From Escallonia rubra (Eukaryota; Streptophyta; Magnoliopsida; Escalloniales; Escalloniaceae): 64,000 bases of DNA. Position 1 is the first letter of the stretch. The number at the start of each line of letters is the position of its first letter. The DNA is taken from the NCBI GenBank assembly GCA_033065855.1, contig JAVXUO010002755.1, positions 543,501-607,500 on the forward strand. The letters run 5' to 3'. This document shows, one piece after another, positions 35,136-48,500 of the stretch. The notes under the pieces were generated by a model. That model saw only the letters and a program-made list of their open reading frames with translations, did not search any database and was not told where the DNA came from. The translations under genes were made by a program, and so were the position numbers.

Positions 35136-35660
35136 TCACTCACAACCAGTGGTCGCATGACGCCCGTGTCGCCCTTGCGTCGTCGTCGCGACAACCGTCA
35201 TTCGCGGACGTGCATTGTCATCTGGGTACCGTCTTCGCGACGACTATCAACTACACGCGCACTCATCTCCGCGCCCATGCGCTGCGCCACTTTCATAAAC
35301 GTGCCCGGCACCATATGAATGAACTTGCGTAAAAAAAAAAAAAGAGCTGCATGACCATGACATGATCCCATTTAGTGAAAAGTAGTGAAACAAATCACTT
35401 TTCATGACGATGTCACCTCCTTTTCTGTCTGACAATCATGCAATGCTGACTATATGTTTGCCCTGCTGTCACTCACGTACAGGTGGTCCTCTATCTATCG
35501 CTCACGACACAAATAACAATTACACTTACAGAACTCTCGCACCCCAATGCAATGCATGTCCTTCACTTCCTACCACAAAAACTTTAAGGTTGTCCTCAAC
35601 TTTGAGCTCCACCACCAATCACTACCGTCCGCCGCCACCACCTAAATACCAGTAGGAAAG
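35136..35660 (+). promoter_or_regulatory. Promoter and 5' UTR region of the MATE gene
   Basis: 525 bp between the Pack-MULE end and the ATG. The first 150 bp are GC-rich with CGTCGTCGCGAC repeats and then a 13-base A run; the rest is C/A-rich leader-like sequence ending CCACCACCTAAATACC before the start codon. No convincing TATA box or named element was seen. Confidence 0.5.
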
Positions 35661-36475
35661 ATGGGAACTCAAGAGGATGTTAATTATGAGCCACTCGGTG
35701 GTCAACCACCGTCATTAGATTCCAAATCTTTTCAAAACCACAGCGAATCCAGCATTGAACTGGAGAGCATCTTGTCCAACACAGGGGTACCATTCGTGAA
35801 GCGTTTCCTACCTGCGACCTCGATAGAACTAAAGCTCCTCGTGCGCCTTGCAGGACCCGCCATTGTTTCGTACATGATCAACTATTTCATGTCAATGTCC
35901 ACCCAGATCTTTTCCGGCCACCTCGGCACTCTCGACCTTGCTGCTGCCTCCCTTGGCAACAATGGTGTTCAAACCTTTGCCTATGGTGTCATGGTACCTC
36001 CCATCCTCTCTATGCTGTGTTGATATCATATTCTCTCGCAGTTTATTACACAGTATGATGTTGTTTGTGGAGGTTTGGAGATTCAAAGCTAAAAGGTGAC
36101 TCGCCAGTAAATATCACTGACAAAAATAAACAATAATTAGGAAATGGAGTGCGATCTAGTGGTCCAAGAATATAGTGAACATGTGTAGTCACCTTGTCTG
36201 TGTGCATGCCTATGGTCTAAGATTATCAAATTAGATCGATAGGCTACATAGCAACGTTTATGAAATCTGTAGTTACATAAATGGAGTTCAAATGACCAAA
36301 AGTAAAGCTCAAATTCAATTTTTTCAAAATTTACTTGGACATTGAAATGTTTAAAACAATGACATACAAGTTTAGATTATTTTTCGATAGCTTAAAGTTT
36401 TTAAAATAGGTAGGTGGTAACATAATATGTAATCAGAATTTAAAGATATTGAGTTCGGTTCTTTTTCCTTCTATT

Positions 36476-36518
<43 letters not shown>

Positions 36519-39500
36519 CGTGCACTTGGTGTTGATACATTTTAATTTGTTTCTCGTTACTTTAAGTATCAACCTGCAATGGAGGCTCACATTAGGCCAT
36601 TTATGTAACAATGTTATAATTTTCCCCTTCATGTGCTAGTATTTCTTATTTAGTTGATTAGATACAAAATTAGCTTACATATCTGGGTTAGTCTCCTGCT
36701 CATCTTCATTTTAAAAGTGGTTTCTGTGAGACGGTTTGTTCTCCACACAAAATCATAAGTACTACTTTTTTTGTGGACTTGGGAGAGTCCACAAAAAAAG
36801 TACGAAGTAGTTAGGTATTGAAAGAAAAGAATCTTTCACACGTGCATAGAGTCGATCATGCACGCAGTGTAGAAATTGTACTCTTTTGTCTGAGTTTTGT
36901 GCAAGCTTGGCTGCACACCGCACACGTGCACAGAGTAGATCATGCACGCTGTGTAGAAAATTGTACTCTTTTGTCTGAGTTTTTTGCAAGCTTGGCCATA
37001 CAGTTCGAGTTAAAACAAGTGAAACCGAGTTCGAAGAACATATAAGTGGACCAAACGGAACCGTGAGTAATATTAGAAGTAGAATGCACGTTCAATGTTG
37101 AGAAAATACTCACCCATTATTTAATATATATCATGTCATCAATTTAAGTGATGTTATTAGTCTATCACTTAAATCGTGTCAACTAAACAAGATTGACAAG
37201 TTGTACTATAATCACGGTTAACTATAATTAAAATAATTAAAAAAGGAAAAAGAAAACGCAAAAACCTACTCTGTCTACCTTTCATCATCCATTGCCAATA
37301 CTTTTTCTCGCTCCCACCCATGTCCACCACCTCGGCTGCCTTACGCCGTTCGCCGCCACCGCCCCTTCTCCCTCATGTAACCCCCTTACCCCTCCTCCAA
37401 TACCTCGCTGGCAGCACTGCAAACCACCACACCCCCTTATCTCACCCACCCCCCCCTCCACCACGTTCGCTGCCTTTACCCCCTCACTGTCGCCACCCCT
37501 TCACCCTCCTCCAGCTGTGCCCTTCACCCTCCTATTTCCAGCTCACTACACCGCAAATGCCACACCCCTTATCTACACACACACCCTTACCTCCACCACT
37601 CGGGCCGCCTTACCCCCTCGTGTGTTGCGTCGGTGCCGCCTTTTCCCTCATCCTTGCCGTGACGCTTTACCTTTGAGCTCACTCACTTGCCCCTTTGCCC
37701 TCTTCCAAGCCCCTGCTGTCGCACTACAAACCACCAGACCCACTGTGAAGCTCCAGCCACACGGGAACCAAAGAATTTGGCAATTCATCCTAATCATGGG
37801 ATAAACCGTGATTCAAGATAACATTGCCTTAAGTTTACAAAATTGCTTGGTTGGCAACTTATTAGAAGTAGTTTAACATGACGTAAATTAATGACGTTGT
37901 GTTAAACAATCACTAAATATTTTCTCGAGCTAAAGATGATGCGTTATATAAGAAAAAATGGTTCTCACTGACATTGTTGAGCATTAGTGACAAAAGTGTT
38001 CCAACACTTGATCACATATTGGTTTCACAAGAAAACGATTGGAAGTCCAGATTACTTAGTTGTGGAGACGTATTTGACGCACAGCCAAGGCTTGTTCAAG
38101 ACTACCTGACTCTTTACTCTTTAGTCTGTTGGTTAGAATTTTTTGGCTGTTGCTCAAATGTTTCTTGCTTTTTTCTGAACGAACCTTAAGACCTTTATGA
38201 ACAAAAACATTTTTTTTTTGTTGGAAACCAGAGGAATTTTATTTAAAGTACTAGTTTTGAGTCACACCGTGGGGTGACTCTCCCACATATGTCAAAATAT
38301 AGGTGGTTAGACAAAAAGCTCGGCTCATGATTCCATAAATGGTATCCATATTGCTGAGTGCCCGCCTGTTTCGCCAATTCGTCTGCACAAAAGTTGGCTT
38401 CCCTATATACATGAGCAACTGTTACCTGCCATGGTCGTTCAAGGAGTGCCCTGCAATCCATCACCAAAGTGTCGATATTAGGGGGGAGGGGGTCATGAGA
38501 TGTAATAAAATGTGTACAATGCTAGTGTTATCCACTTCCAGAATAATGTTGCGGTGATTTTCCTCCCAAGCTAAAATGAGGCCGTCACGAACCGCCCACC
38601 ATTCAGCAGCAAAGCAATCAGTCAATAGGAATGGTTCGAGAGCAGCCGAATAGCCATTTGCCCAGGTGGTCATGGATCAAGGTGCCTATTCCTGCAGAAT
38701 TTGAGTTTTGACGAAAGCTACAATCCGTATTCAGTTTTACCCAATGTATCGGCGGAGGTTTCCATCCCACCTGGATGGTTCTAGTGTTGATTTTGAGTCT
38801 TTTTTCCCTGTTAATAAAGAAGAGGTGGTCCCTGGCTTGGGATAAGGACAAGAAACATAATGAAGGACAAGAAACAGGAGGAAAATTTTGGAAGGACACT
38901 ATGGTGATTGAAAATGGACCATCTCCATAAAGCCCTTCTGTTCTCTCGTGAAGCGTCTAGCACACGTACGAATGTTTATTGAGTAATTTGTATGGTGTGT
39001 GGATGTGTTAGGTACAAATGGGACCACCTCTTAAATTCAACACACGCCCGCGTCTAATCTGACTTATTTCAAACGATCTATGATGAATTCAACATCATTA
39101 AAATTCTTTTCGCCTAGTGCTTTAAGATTTTTTCAGTGATATTATACGTGTACCGACTTACCGCTGGTCCTTTCTAATCTACTCATACTCTTGTCAACCA
39201 AGCATAATGATGCAATGAATAAAGAATAAAGACAGTTTAACTTCATGGTGTTTGCAAATAAACGGTTTCATAGAAATGATAACACTTTAAGTTTACAAAG
39301 AACTTGATTAAAAGATTTAGTGCACTTCGAAGAGTGTCTAGGCGTCTAGCCTAAGGTAAAACATTATACTTAAGGTTAACAAATGTACGATAACGTAAAC
39401 TATGAGATAGTTTATTTTTGGTTCTGAAGAATGTTAATTGAGTCAACATTTACAGCTTTTATACCCAGTTTGTAATCATTTAGCCTCTAGTCAATCTAAT

Positions 39501-42500
39501 CCGGAGCTACCACGTGTTAGAGGTATGCCTGTTTTGTTATTCTATCCACGCCAATCTTCTAAGAGATCCAACTTGGACTGCCAAGTGTCAAAGTGTGCAT
39601 GTTTTACCACTTTGTTCACATTAAGCTCCTTTGATTGATTTCACCTTGTTACGTGTTGGGCTGGAAAGGACCTCGTTTTATCTTCCTTTTTTTTATAGAT
39701 ATCATATTTGCATTATCGTTTTATCTTCTTGACTATGTTTTTTTTCTATCCCTTGAAACTTTTTTCACAACTTTTTTCTTAATCACACGTATCATAGTAA
39801 AAACTTTAATAGCTATGTGAAAGAGCCATGTATCTTTTCAGGCTCAGAACTGGCCACGAGTCTGGTGGCAATTGCTATTTCAATTTCAATTTGACGCGGC
39901 GTGATTTGGCAGTCACCATCTTATCACACTTGTGTTCAAATGAATCGGCCTCAAGTGAAGACTTGTTCTTGATCAGGCCAATTTTGTATCCATTGATGAC
40001 CTGGCATGCTTGATACCTTTAGATGTATCAGTCATGCTTAGGCTTTATGTTACCTTTTTACTCGGTGCAAACATCTTCTAAAAGGATTGTACAACTGAAA
40101 ACTATCTGATTTTCACCCTTTACGTACAATATTGAGGCAAGATTAAATTGAACTACACAAGAAAATGGATATAAGCTTATGAACGAACAACTGTAAACAT
40201 TAAGTCCAGGATAGTTTTGGCTTCTAAAAGATGATCCGTCGGGTACAAATTAAACTCCCAACCTTTATCAATTTCTTCCTCCCTTGCCCACCACTTTCCT
40301 TTTTCGTTCATCTTTTAATTAAGTACCATCAACATAATTTGGTTTCCTATGAACAGCTAGGCATGGGCAGCGCGGTGGAAACCCTATGTGGTCAGGCATA
40401 TGGAGCACGTAAGTATGAAATGCTAGGCATTTACCTTCAAAGATCGTTCATCTTACTCACTTCAACTGCTGTCCTGCTCACTATCCCCTACATTTTCTCC
40501 AAGCCCATCCTCATTTTCCTCGGCCAGTCAGTACAAATTGCTTCAGCCGCTGCTATATTCATCTACGGCCTCATTCCTCAAATTTTCGGGTACGCCCTGA
40601 ACTTTCCAATACAAAAATTCCTGCAGGCACAGAGCATAGTGGGACCGAGTGCATACATATCAGCTGCGACTCTAGCTTTGCATCTTGTACTAAGCTGGAT
40701 TGCAGTGTACAAGATTGGCCTTGGTTTGTTGGGCGCATCGTTGGTGCTGAGCCTGTCTTGGTGGGTGGTGGTTTTTGGGCAGTTTGTTTATGTAGTGAAG
40801 AGTGCAAGGTGTAAGTATACATGGACTGGATTTAGCCTCCAAGCATTTCATGGCTTGTGGGGGTTCTTTAGATTATCGGTTGCATCTGCCGTGATGCTGT
40901 GCTTGGAGGTCTGGTACTTTCAGATTCTTGTTTTGTTGGCTGGGTTGCTTGAGCATCCTGAGTTGGCTTTGGATTCTATTGCTATCTGGTAAGAATCTAG
41001 AATGAACAAGGGTCGAATGAAGTAGCAAAAGTGTCGCTAATAGTCAAACATGTCTTCCAGAAAACGACTTCTTCAGATTCTTCGAAAAGTTTTCAAGGAG
41101 AAGTCTTCATATATTTTTAGTGTCCACTGCTCAAAAGGATGGTTTGCTGCTACTTCTACTCCTTTTTATCTTCCTGCTGATAGTGCTTAAATTTGTTTGT
41201 TTCAACTGCAGCAATACAATCTCTAATTGGGCTATCACGATCGCCATTGGGTTCAATGCAGCGGCAAGGTCAGCAACGGTCGAGCTCTACTCTCTCTCTA
41301 GAAATAAAAAAAAAAATTGCTTTACACACTGGAAAGAAGTAGGTCACTCTTTCCCATGCTTTACACACTAAAAAGATATCCAAACTAAAATTCTTAGGAA
41401 TGGAATGGGGGAGTAATATTTTCTATAATGAAACTTAGTACCAAGTTGAGTGCATTGACAGCAAACACTACTATATATACCACAGTGAATGCCACTCTGA
41501 GTTTCACTCCATCATCCTTTGCAAAAGAACCGATATGATCAATTATTTGGACTTATGTGATTTAAGGCTATTGCTACGCATTAATGGGGGCAATAAGGTA
41601 ACGACGACGATCAAATGCCTTTGCCTTTTAAAAAGAACTATATCAACCCACCTTTCCAATTAATATTTAACTCCCCTCACAATCTAAATCAATTGTAAGA
41701 AGTTCAAGAAAGGTTCATAAGCCTTTTGTCATTCTTGCTGAACAAGCAATAGAGCTATGCGAAGTACTATTACAATTTGTTCATATATTTTTTGTTGACA
41801 CGATTGACAGTGTGAGAGTGGGCAATGAGCTCGGCGCAGGTCATCCCAAGTCAGCTGCCTTTTCTGTGGTAGTTGTGAATTTGGTCTCTGTCATCATCTC
41901 CGTGATAGCTGCTATTACGGTGCTTTTGCTACGAGATGTCATCAGCTATGCCTTCACCGATGGTGAAGATGTGGCAAAAGCCGTCTCGGAACTGTGCCCG
42001 CTTCTAGCCATTACCCTCATTCTCAACGGAATCCAACCCGTCTTGTCCGGTAAGCATTTCATTTCAGCATTCACTGAAGGTGGAATTTTCCTCATTTTGA
42101 TAACAATGGAGTATTCCTTGGGAACTCTAGAGATATTCCTCCATTCTGATACTCATCAAGTATACCTTGAGGAACTCTAGGCCTTCTGCTAATCGCAAGG
42201 CTCCATAGATTAAACAAACTCTAGCTCTGGAGTGAATATCATTGTCATTGGTTCCGACCATTTTAGAACCGGGAGATGAAAGATGGCTGATGTGATAGCA
42301 GGATGGACTAAAGGAGGTAGGGATTATTGTTATAAAAGAAACCTACAATCTTAACTGGTTGATACCATTGTGCCTGAACTGCTAAATATTTTTTTACTAG
42401 ATATTGATTTGATTACTTGCAACTAGAACTGAGTGACGTCCTCTAGATTCTATGATTCAGTGTAGAGATGTATTGATATCCTCTTAAGTTTCTAAGGGAA

Positions 42501-45500
42501 CACTGCTGTCCCTGAGAATGAATAGAATTCATCAGAAAGCTGGAAACTCGGACTTTACTGTTCTATTCGCCACAATCAGTCAATTCAACTCTATGAATAC
42601 CTACCAAAAAGGTGATCTTCTGCCGCTAAAGTTAGCACTGAAATTTGGCGACGAAAGTCCTAAGTGACACCACATGTACAGACACCAAAATCTGCTTTCA
42701 ATGATAAAAGATGACGTTCAATGGCCATCTGCACAAATGGAGTATTCCTAGAAACTCTGGACAACTCTTGTCTGGTAGAGGAGAAGTTAGACAAATTTGG
42801 CTGATCGATGGCCTTTAAATGCATTTGCTTTTCTCGCTAAAATATGCCTTTGAAGTCTACTATGGCGACCAGTATTGCACAGTTATTCTCATTGTTCAGT
42901 GCATACGTTGTTCGGAAACTTGGGGTTTTAGCGACACTTATTTAGAATAAGCAACGTGAAAAGACACATATTGTACTCACTTGAGGAATCAAAATACTTA
43001 TGTTTTGACTGCCATAAGGTGTGGCTGTTGGATGTGGATGGCAAGCTTTTGTTGCCTACGTGAACGTCGCTTGCTATTATGGGATAGGAATCCCATTGGG
43101 TGCACTTCTCTGCTTCTACTTCAACCTGGGTGCCAAGGTAAACCCGTATTTGTACAGTTCCCCTTCAGCTAAATTATATAATCACATTAATTCTGCCTTT
43201 AGCAACAATGTTTTCACATTTTTTTGCGTCTTCATTCTCGTATTTATTCAAACTTGATAAAGCCTCTCTCTCGAAAGATCTATGCATCATTCCGTCCAAC
43301 ATAAGATATGTTCAAGTTTCCATCAGTTTTAAAACACTTGCGAAGGATTCAAAATATTCTTAATCAATGCCCCGTGGTGAGTTTTGGGTTGTTACCTCCT
43401 ATTTTTTTTTCAATTAGGAAGTTAATCAAAATACATTTTTTTTAATTATATCTATCTGCATTCAAGATTTTCCGGTAACTTGTCATTACATGTAAGACTA
43501 CCTGCATCATCTATTACTAGTTTTGATCTCGTGCGTTGCACACGGGAGCAACAACTGTCAAATTAGTACTGATTGAGATATCTCGTACCTTTTATGCTTA
43601 ATAACAATAATAAAATTGGTAGTGACAAATAAATATATTTAAATTTTTTTAAAACCTTTTTATGTAAGTTTTCTTACCAGTTTTGTGGTTAAAAATGAAC
43701 TTGAGTAGTAGTTGTTAGCTTTTAGCAACAAATAAAGATGGAAAAATAGTATATGAAATGATATAAATAGTCTGTCCCAACTAATAGCAATAATAGTGAT
43801 GATACTAATAATAACAACCTATGTTTTGAGGTTTGTATTACTTCAGGCCATAAAGAGAGTAAAGTTATACGTAACAAATAATTGAAAATGAAACGTGAGA
43901 GTAGACACACACACACACACACAACTTGTATGTAACGAAATAAAACGAGGGAGATTATGTTAGTTAGAGAGAAAAACTGATAGAGAATATTGGTCTTCTC
44001 TATACAATAGAAAACATTTAAGATTAAAGAAAATATATAGAAAATTAGTTTTGACAAAATTTTACGGAAAAAAAAAATGCAAAGATATAAATAAAATTTT
44101 CAAGTAGGATATGTTGACATAGAAGAGAGAAAAATATAAAATCTATTTAATTGGTTTAATTTCAAATGGAAAAAGGAATTCAAATCAAATTGAATAGGAG
44201 AGAGGGAAAGAGAAAAAATAAATTCAAATCATTATTACAAATGTGAGTTAATTTAATATGTTTTCAAAGAGTCAAAATAAGAAAGTACAATTGACGAACT
44301 AAAAGAGTGTCCAAGTAAGCGGTGAGTGGATAATATTCTCTCATCTGCGGCTTTTATGTGTGTGTGTTCTCACAAGAATAGCTTGTCATCACATGCCTAT
44401 TTATTTTCTTCAAATTCTGAGACGTCTTAGAATCAGAATCTAGTTTTCAAATACAATTTTTTTAACCGGTCTCAAACTGCATGAGGTTCAAGATTTATCA
44501 CTAACAAGTCATCAGACCATCACGACCATTCCACGCCAAGACTCTTTTCATGCCAAGACTGCTAGAATCATCTATCATTTTGCTTTGATGCAGATTGCAG
44601 TTTTGTGTTTGTGTGCGTGGAAATTCTAGTCATGTCTCATCAAAGCAAAGAGAAGCTCAGCAGTAAATTTTGTGTTGCAGGGCATATGGTCAGGGATGAT
44701 AGGCGGCACCCTAATGCAGACCATCATATTGGTATGGACCGCTTACAAGACAGACTGGAATAAAGAAGTAAGATAGCATTAGACTATATTGCAACTAAGC
44801 CTCATTTTGTCATTTTTGGTAAATAAAATCTTGACCGCTCAAATTGGATTTTAAAATTTTGACGTATAAGATTTTTTTTTTAAAAATAGACCCATCGAAT
44901 GTCTAACTTCTTAGGAAAGTTCCATGGTACCCCTGTGACATTCTAAGAGGGAAATTTAAGGAAACTAACAGTGATTGCAAGAGAAACTATACCATTATTA
45001 CGTGTCAAAACATGAAAGGGTTACTTGTCTTTTACGCATTTTTCTTCCTTCACCAATAAATCATTGCTCTCACCACCATCATCGGAAACCACCACTTCTG
45101 CTCCGCTGCTACCCTTTTTGGTGTGTCCCATTGACGAACCAACCACTTTCACCCCCTATAGTAGCTCGATGCGCCTCGTCACGAAAGCCACAGTTTATAC
45201 CTCCGATGGCCACCCTTATGCCACCAGATAATAAATAAATACCTGATCCTAACCCAAACACCATTGATAATCACTAGTCTCCACCCAATCACCCTCATCC
45301 AGTCTCATCATCTGTATCGTCTGTCAAAATCCCCACCGACGATGATCACCACCTTGCCTCTCCACTTTCCTCGTGCCCTTGGCCTCCACCACCCCCTCAA
45401 GGCTTCATCACCACCGCTCAGTATAACTCTAATCCTCCACCACCAAAGGTCACCATAACTATAATCACAAGCCAATTCCCACACGCCCAAACGCCACGGC

Positions 45501-48500
45501 GCACTATAACCAAATACATTAGGCTTATGCGAAAGTAGTGAATGGTGAGGGTTTGATTTTGTGGGGTGATGATGATGGTGTGGTGGGCGGCGGATGGAAG
45601 GATGCTGAGTGCATGTGCATTCCACATGCTGATTTCCATCCAGCTCTTTTAACTGCGGCTTAGTTTTGCGACTTCTTTGTTGCTAAGCCGGTCTTGTCTC
45701 CTGCTTGTTATGGACTTATTTTGATAAGTGAGACCACCATACGGTTGCACAAGACTACTCTCGCACTCACCGGTAGCATGGACTACTAGATGGTTCACAA
45801 TCCGAGGATAAGAGGGGTAGTGGCACAAAAAGACACTACATAGGTCGTTCATTAATACTTGATCTATAGCTTCACGGAAACACCGATCCATGATAGTACT
45901 CACATGCCAATTGGCCGACACTTCTTCTATAGCTCCAATTGCATTACCTCAATCACTACTGCCCGGATTCCTGTCTAGCTAATAGTCATGGAACAGTGTG
46001 GCTGATAGCCTCAGTTAGATCCCGATTCTGCCCAATCATCATAACAAAAAAAAAAAAAGGAAACATACTAAATGAAACAAGATGAAGATATGCATCACAA
46101 ACAGACGCGAACCTAATGCATGAACCCCCGCCACCCACAAATTTTGAATTTCTCTTTAGTTTGTTAAATAGTGGAAAGTCATTTTTATTGTGTTTTTAAC
46201 TTTTCTTTTTCTTGCTCCATCTTCATTTTTCCAAATTCCAAATTCTTTTCTTTAGATTATAGAAAACCGGAATAGGTCAAGGTTACTTTTTTTAGTTAAA
46301 TTTTTTATAGTATGTTAACTTATACAGTAAAATTGATTATCATATTAGTACAGTTAAGCTTCTTTCTTGTGAGATTAGTAATCTGTTGTTGACTAACCTT
46401 ATCAAGTTAAATAAATCACTATGAATGGTAAAATTATATGATTAAATAAATCATATTTTTTGTGTGAAATTGAACCTTCCAAAGTTTTTTATGTTAGCCG
46501 TCAATTTTTTTATCGCTTTTTGGTCCCCTCTCGATTAGACTTCCTGGGTCTGCTCTTGATCATAGATGTTAGGTTGGAACCCTCTTGACCAAGGAAGCTA
46601 ACATGCATGAAAGAAGTGAAATTGATCACTAGCAAAAAAATAAAAATAAATAATAACGTTAATTCTTTTAAATTGGATCCTATAACTTAGTTCTGGCAAT
46701 GTAATATATACTAAGCACATCTTAGTTTGCTTGTAATTCTATACTTCTGTGAGGTTAACTAATTAATATGTCACATATAATTCATGCAAGGCAAGATCAA
46801 AACTCTTCTGCAATTATTGTAAGAGATAATGTTAGACGGAGAAAATCGATTACTAGGATCGTAAAGAAAGGAAAATGGAACGAAGTAAGAGAACCACCAT
46901 GGTAGTTATCTACCATGGTGTTGTGATCTGGTTCTTGTTTGGAACTGTTGCACTTGGAAATCTTTCACGGTATCTGTTACGAAACGCAGCGACTACGAAG
47001 CAATATATTGAAGAAAAAAGAAACGAGAAATTTAAAATAAACCAAACGCACAACACAAGAATTACGAGGTTCACCAATATGGCTACGTCCCCGGAGTATG
47101 ACCAGATTTCGATTTCACTATTCAGCAGCGTTACAACCAAAATCTTAACCCCCACTTTATGTTGTGGTTTTCTCTCTTGACCCAAAACAATACAAGACCA
47201 TGTATATTTATTTAGAGCTAAGAGGTGATCTTTCTCTAAATAACCAATGTGGGACAAAACAGTTATATACTTGGGCTACGTTGTGACCTTCTTTCCTTAA
47301 GCAATGTGGGACAACTTCACAAAAACTTGCTTTCGGGTCACTACCTCATTGTAACAACGTCTCTGGATTGAAATCAGGCTCCACATACAACAATCTCCCA
47401 CTTGGAGACTGATACAACCCAATGCTGAAACTCCACACAAATGCTGGTCATACTCATCCAAGAAGCATCAACGAAGACTAATCAAAGTTGAGCATAAGCT
47501 CAACTTTTGCCTGTCAACCACCTTCGTTAACATATCCGCGGGATTCTTGTTGCCTTCAATCTTCTCCAAGTTCAGTTGTCCATCCTCTAACAGAGATCGT
47601 ATAAAGTGATACCTCAACTGAATATGCTTGGTCCTCGAATGAAATGCTGAGTTCTTGGCAAGATGTATTGCACTCTGACTATCAGTCCATAACTTACAAT
47701 CTACTTGCCCATATCCCAACTCTGTCAACAACCTCTGAAGCCAAATTATTTCCTTGCTTGCTTCTGTCACAGCAACATATTCTGCTTCTGTTGTAGACAA
47801 TGCAACAATCTTCTGTAACTTAGAGATCCAGCTTACTGCAGTCCCTCCTACAGAAAAAACATATCCCGTGGTGCTTCTCCCGTTGTCTCTATCACCGCCA
47901 TGGTCTGCATCTACATAGCCTCGCACATCTATGTTATTACCCTTAAAACATAAGCAGAACCTGGATGTTCCTCTCAAATACCTGAGAATCCACTTCACTG
48001 CTTGCCAATGTTCCTTTCCTGGGTTTGTCATGAATCTGCTCACAACTCCAACTGCATGTGCAATATCCGGCCTTGTACTGACCATGGCATACATGAGACT
48101 TCCCACAGCAGAGGTGTACGGTACCTGTGCCATGTATTCTTCATCCTCCCTGTTCTTGGGACTCAACTCCTTTGAAAGCTTGAAGTGGGCTGCTAAAGGA
48201 GTCGTCACAGGTTTAGAGGCATGCAAGTTAAATCTCCTCAAAACCTTTTCAATGTACTCTTCCTGTGACAACCATAACTTTTTCTGTTTTGTCCCTGGTT
48301 ATCCTCATGCCAAGAAGTTGTTTTGCCTCTCCCAAGTCCTTCATAGAGAAATTACTTGCCAACTTCTTCTTGAGTTCATTAATCCTTCCCATGCTTGAAC
48401 CTGCTACAAGCATATCATCTACATACAAAGTTAAAATAATGAAATCTTCACTATTAAACTTCTGAAAATAAACGCAGTGATCAGAGTCGCATCTAGTGAA

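Noticed and set aside
37292..37804. 170-codon Pro/Thr-rich plus-strand frame
   Set aside because: It lies in MATE intron 1 in a CCACC-rich tract; composition alone keeps it open and there is no family resemblance.
38243..38899. Separate RNase H-like host gene
   Set aside because: Frameshifts, a poly(A) tail and the LINE-type RVT_3 pattern make it a truncated LINE.
44681..44779. MATE gene ending with the TAG at 44774 right after exon 6
   Set aside because: The stop lies just inside a consensus donor GTAAGA, and the conserved family tail is found in frame at 54640.
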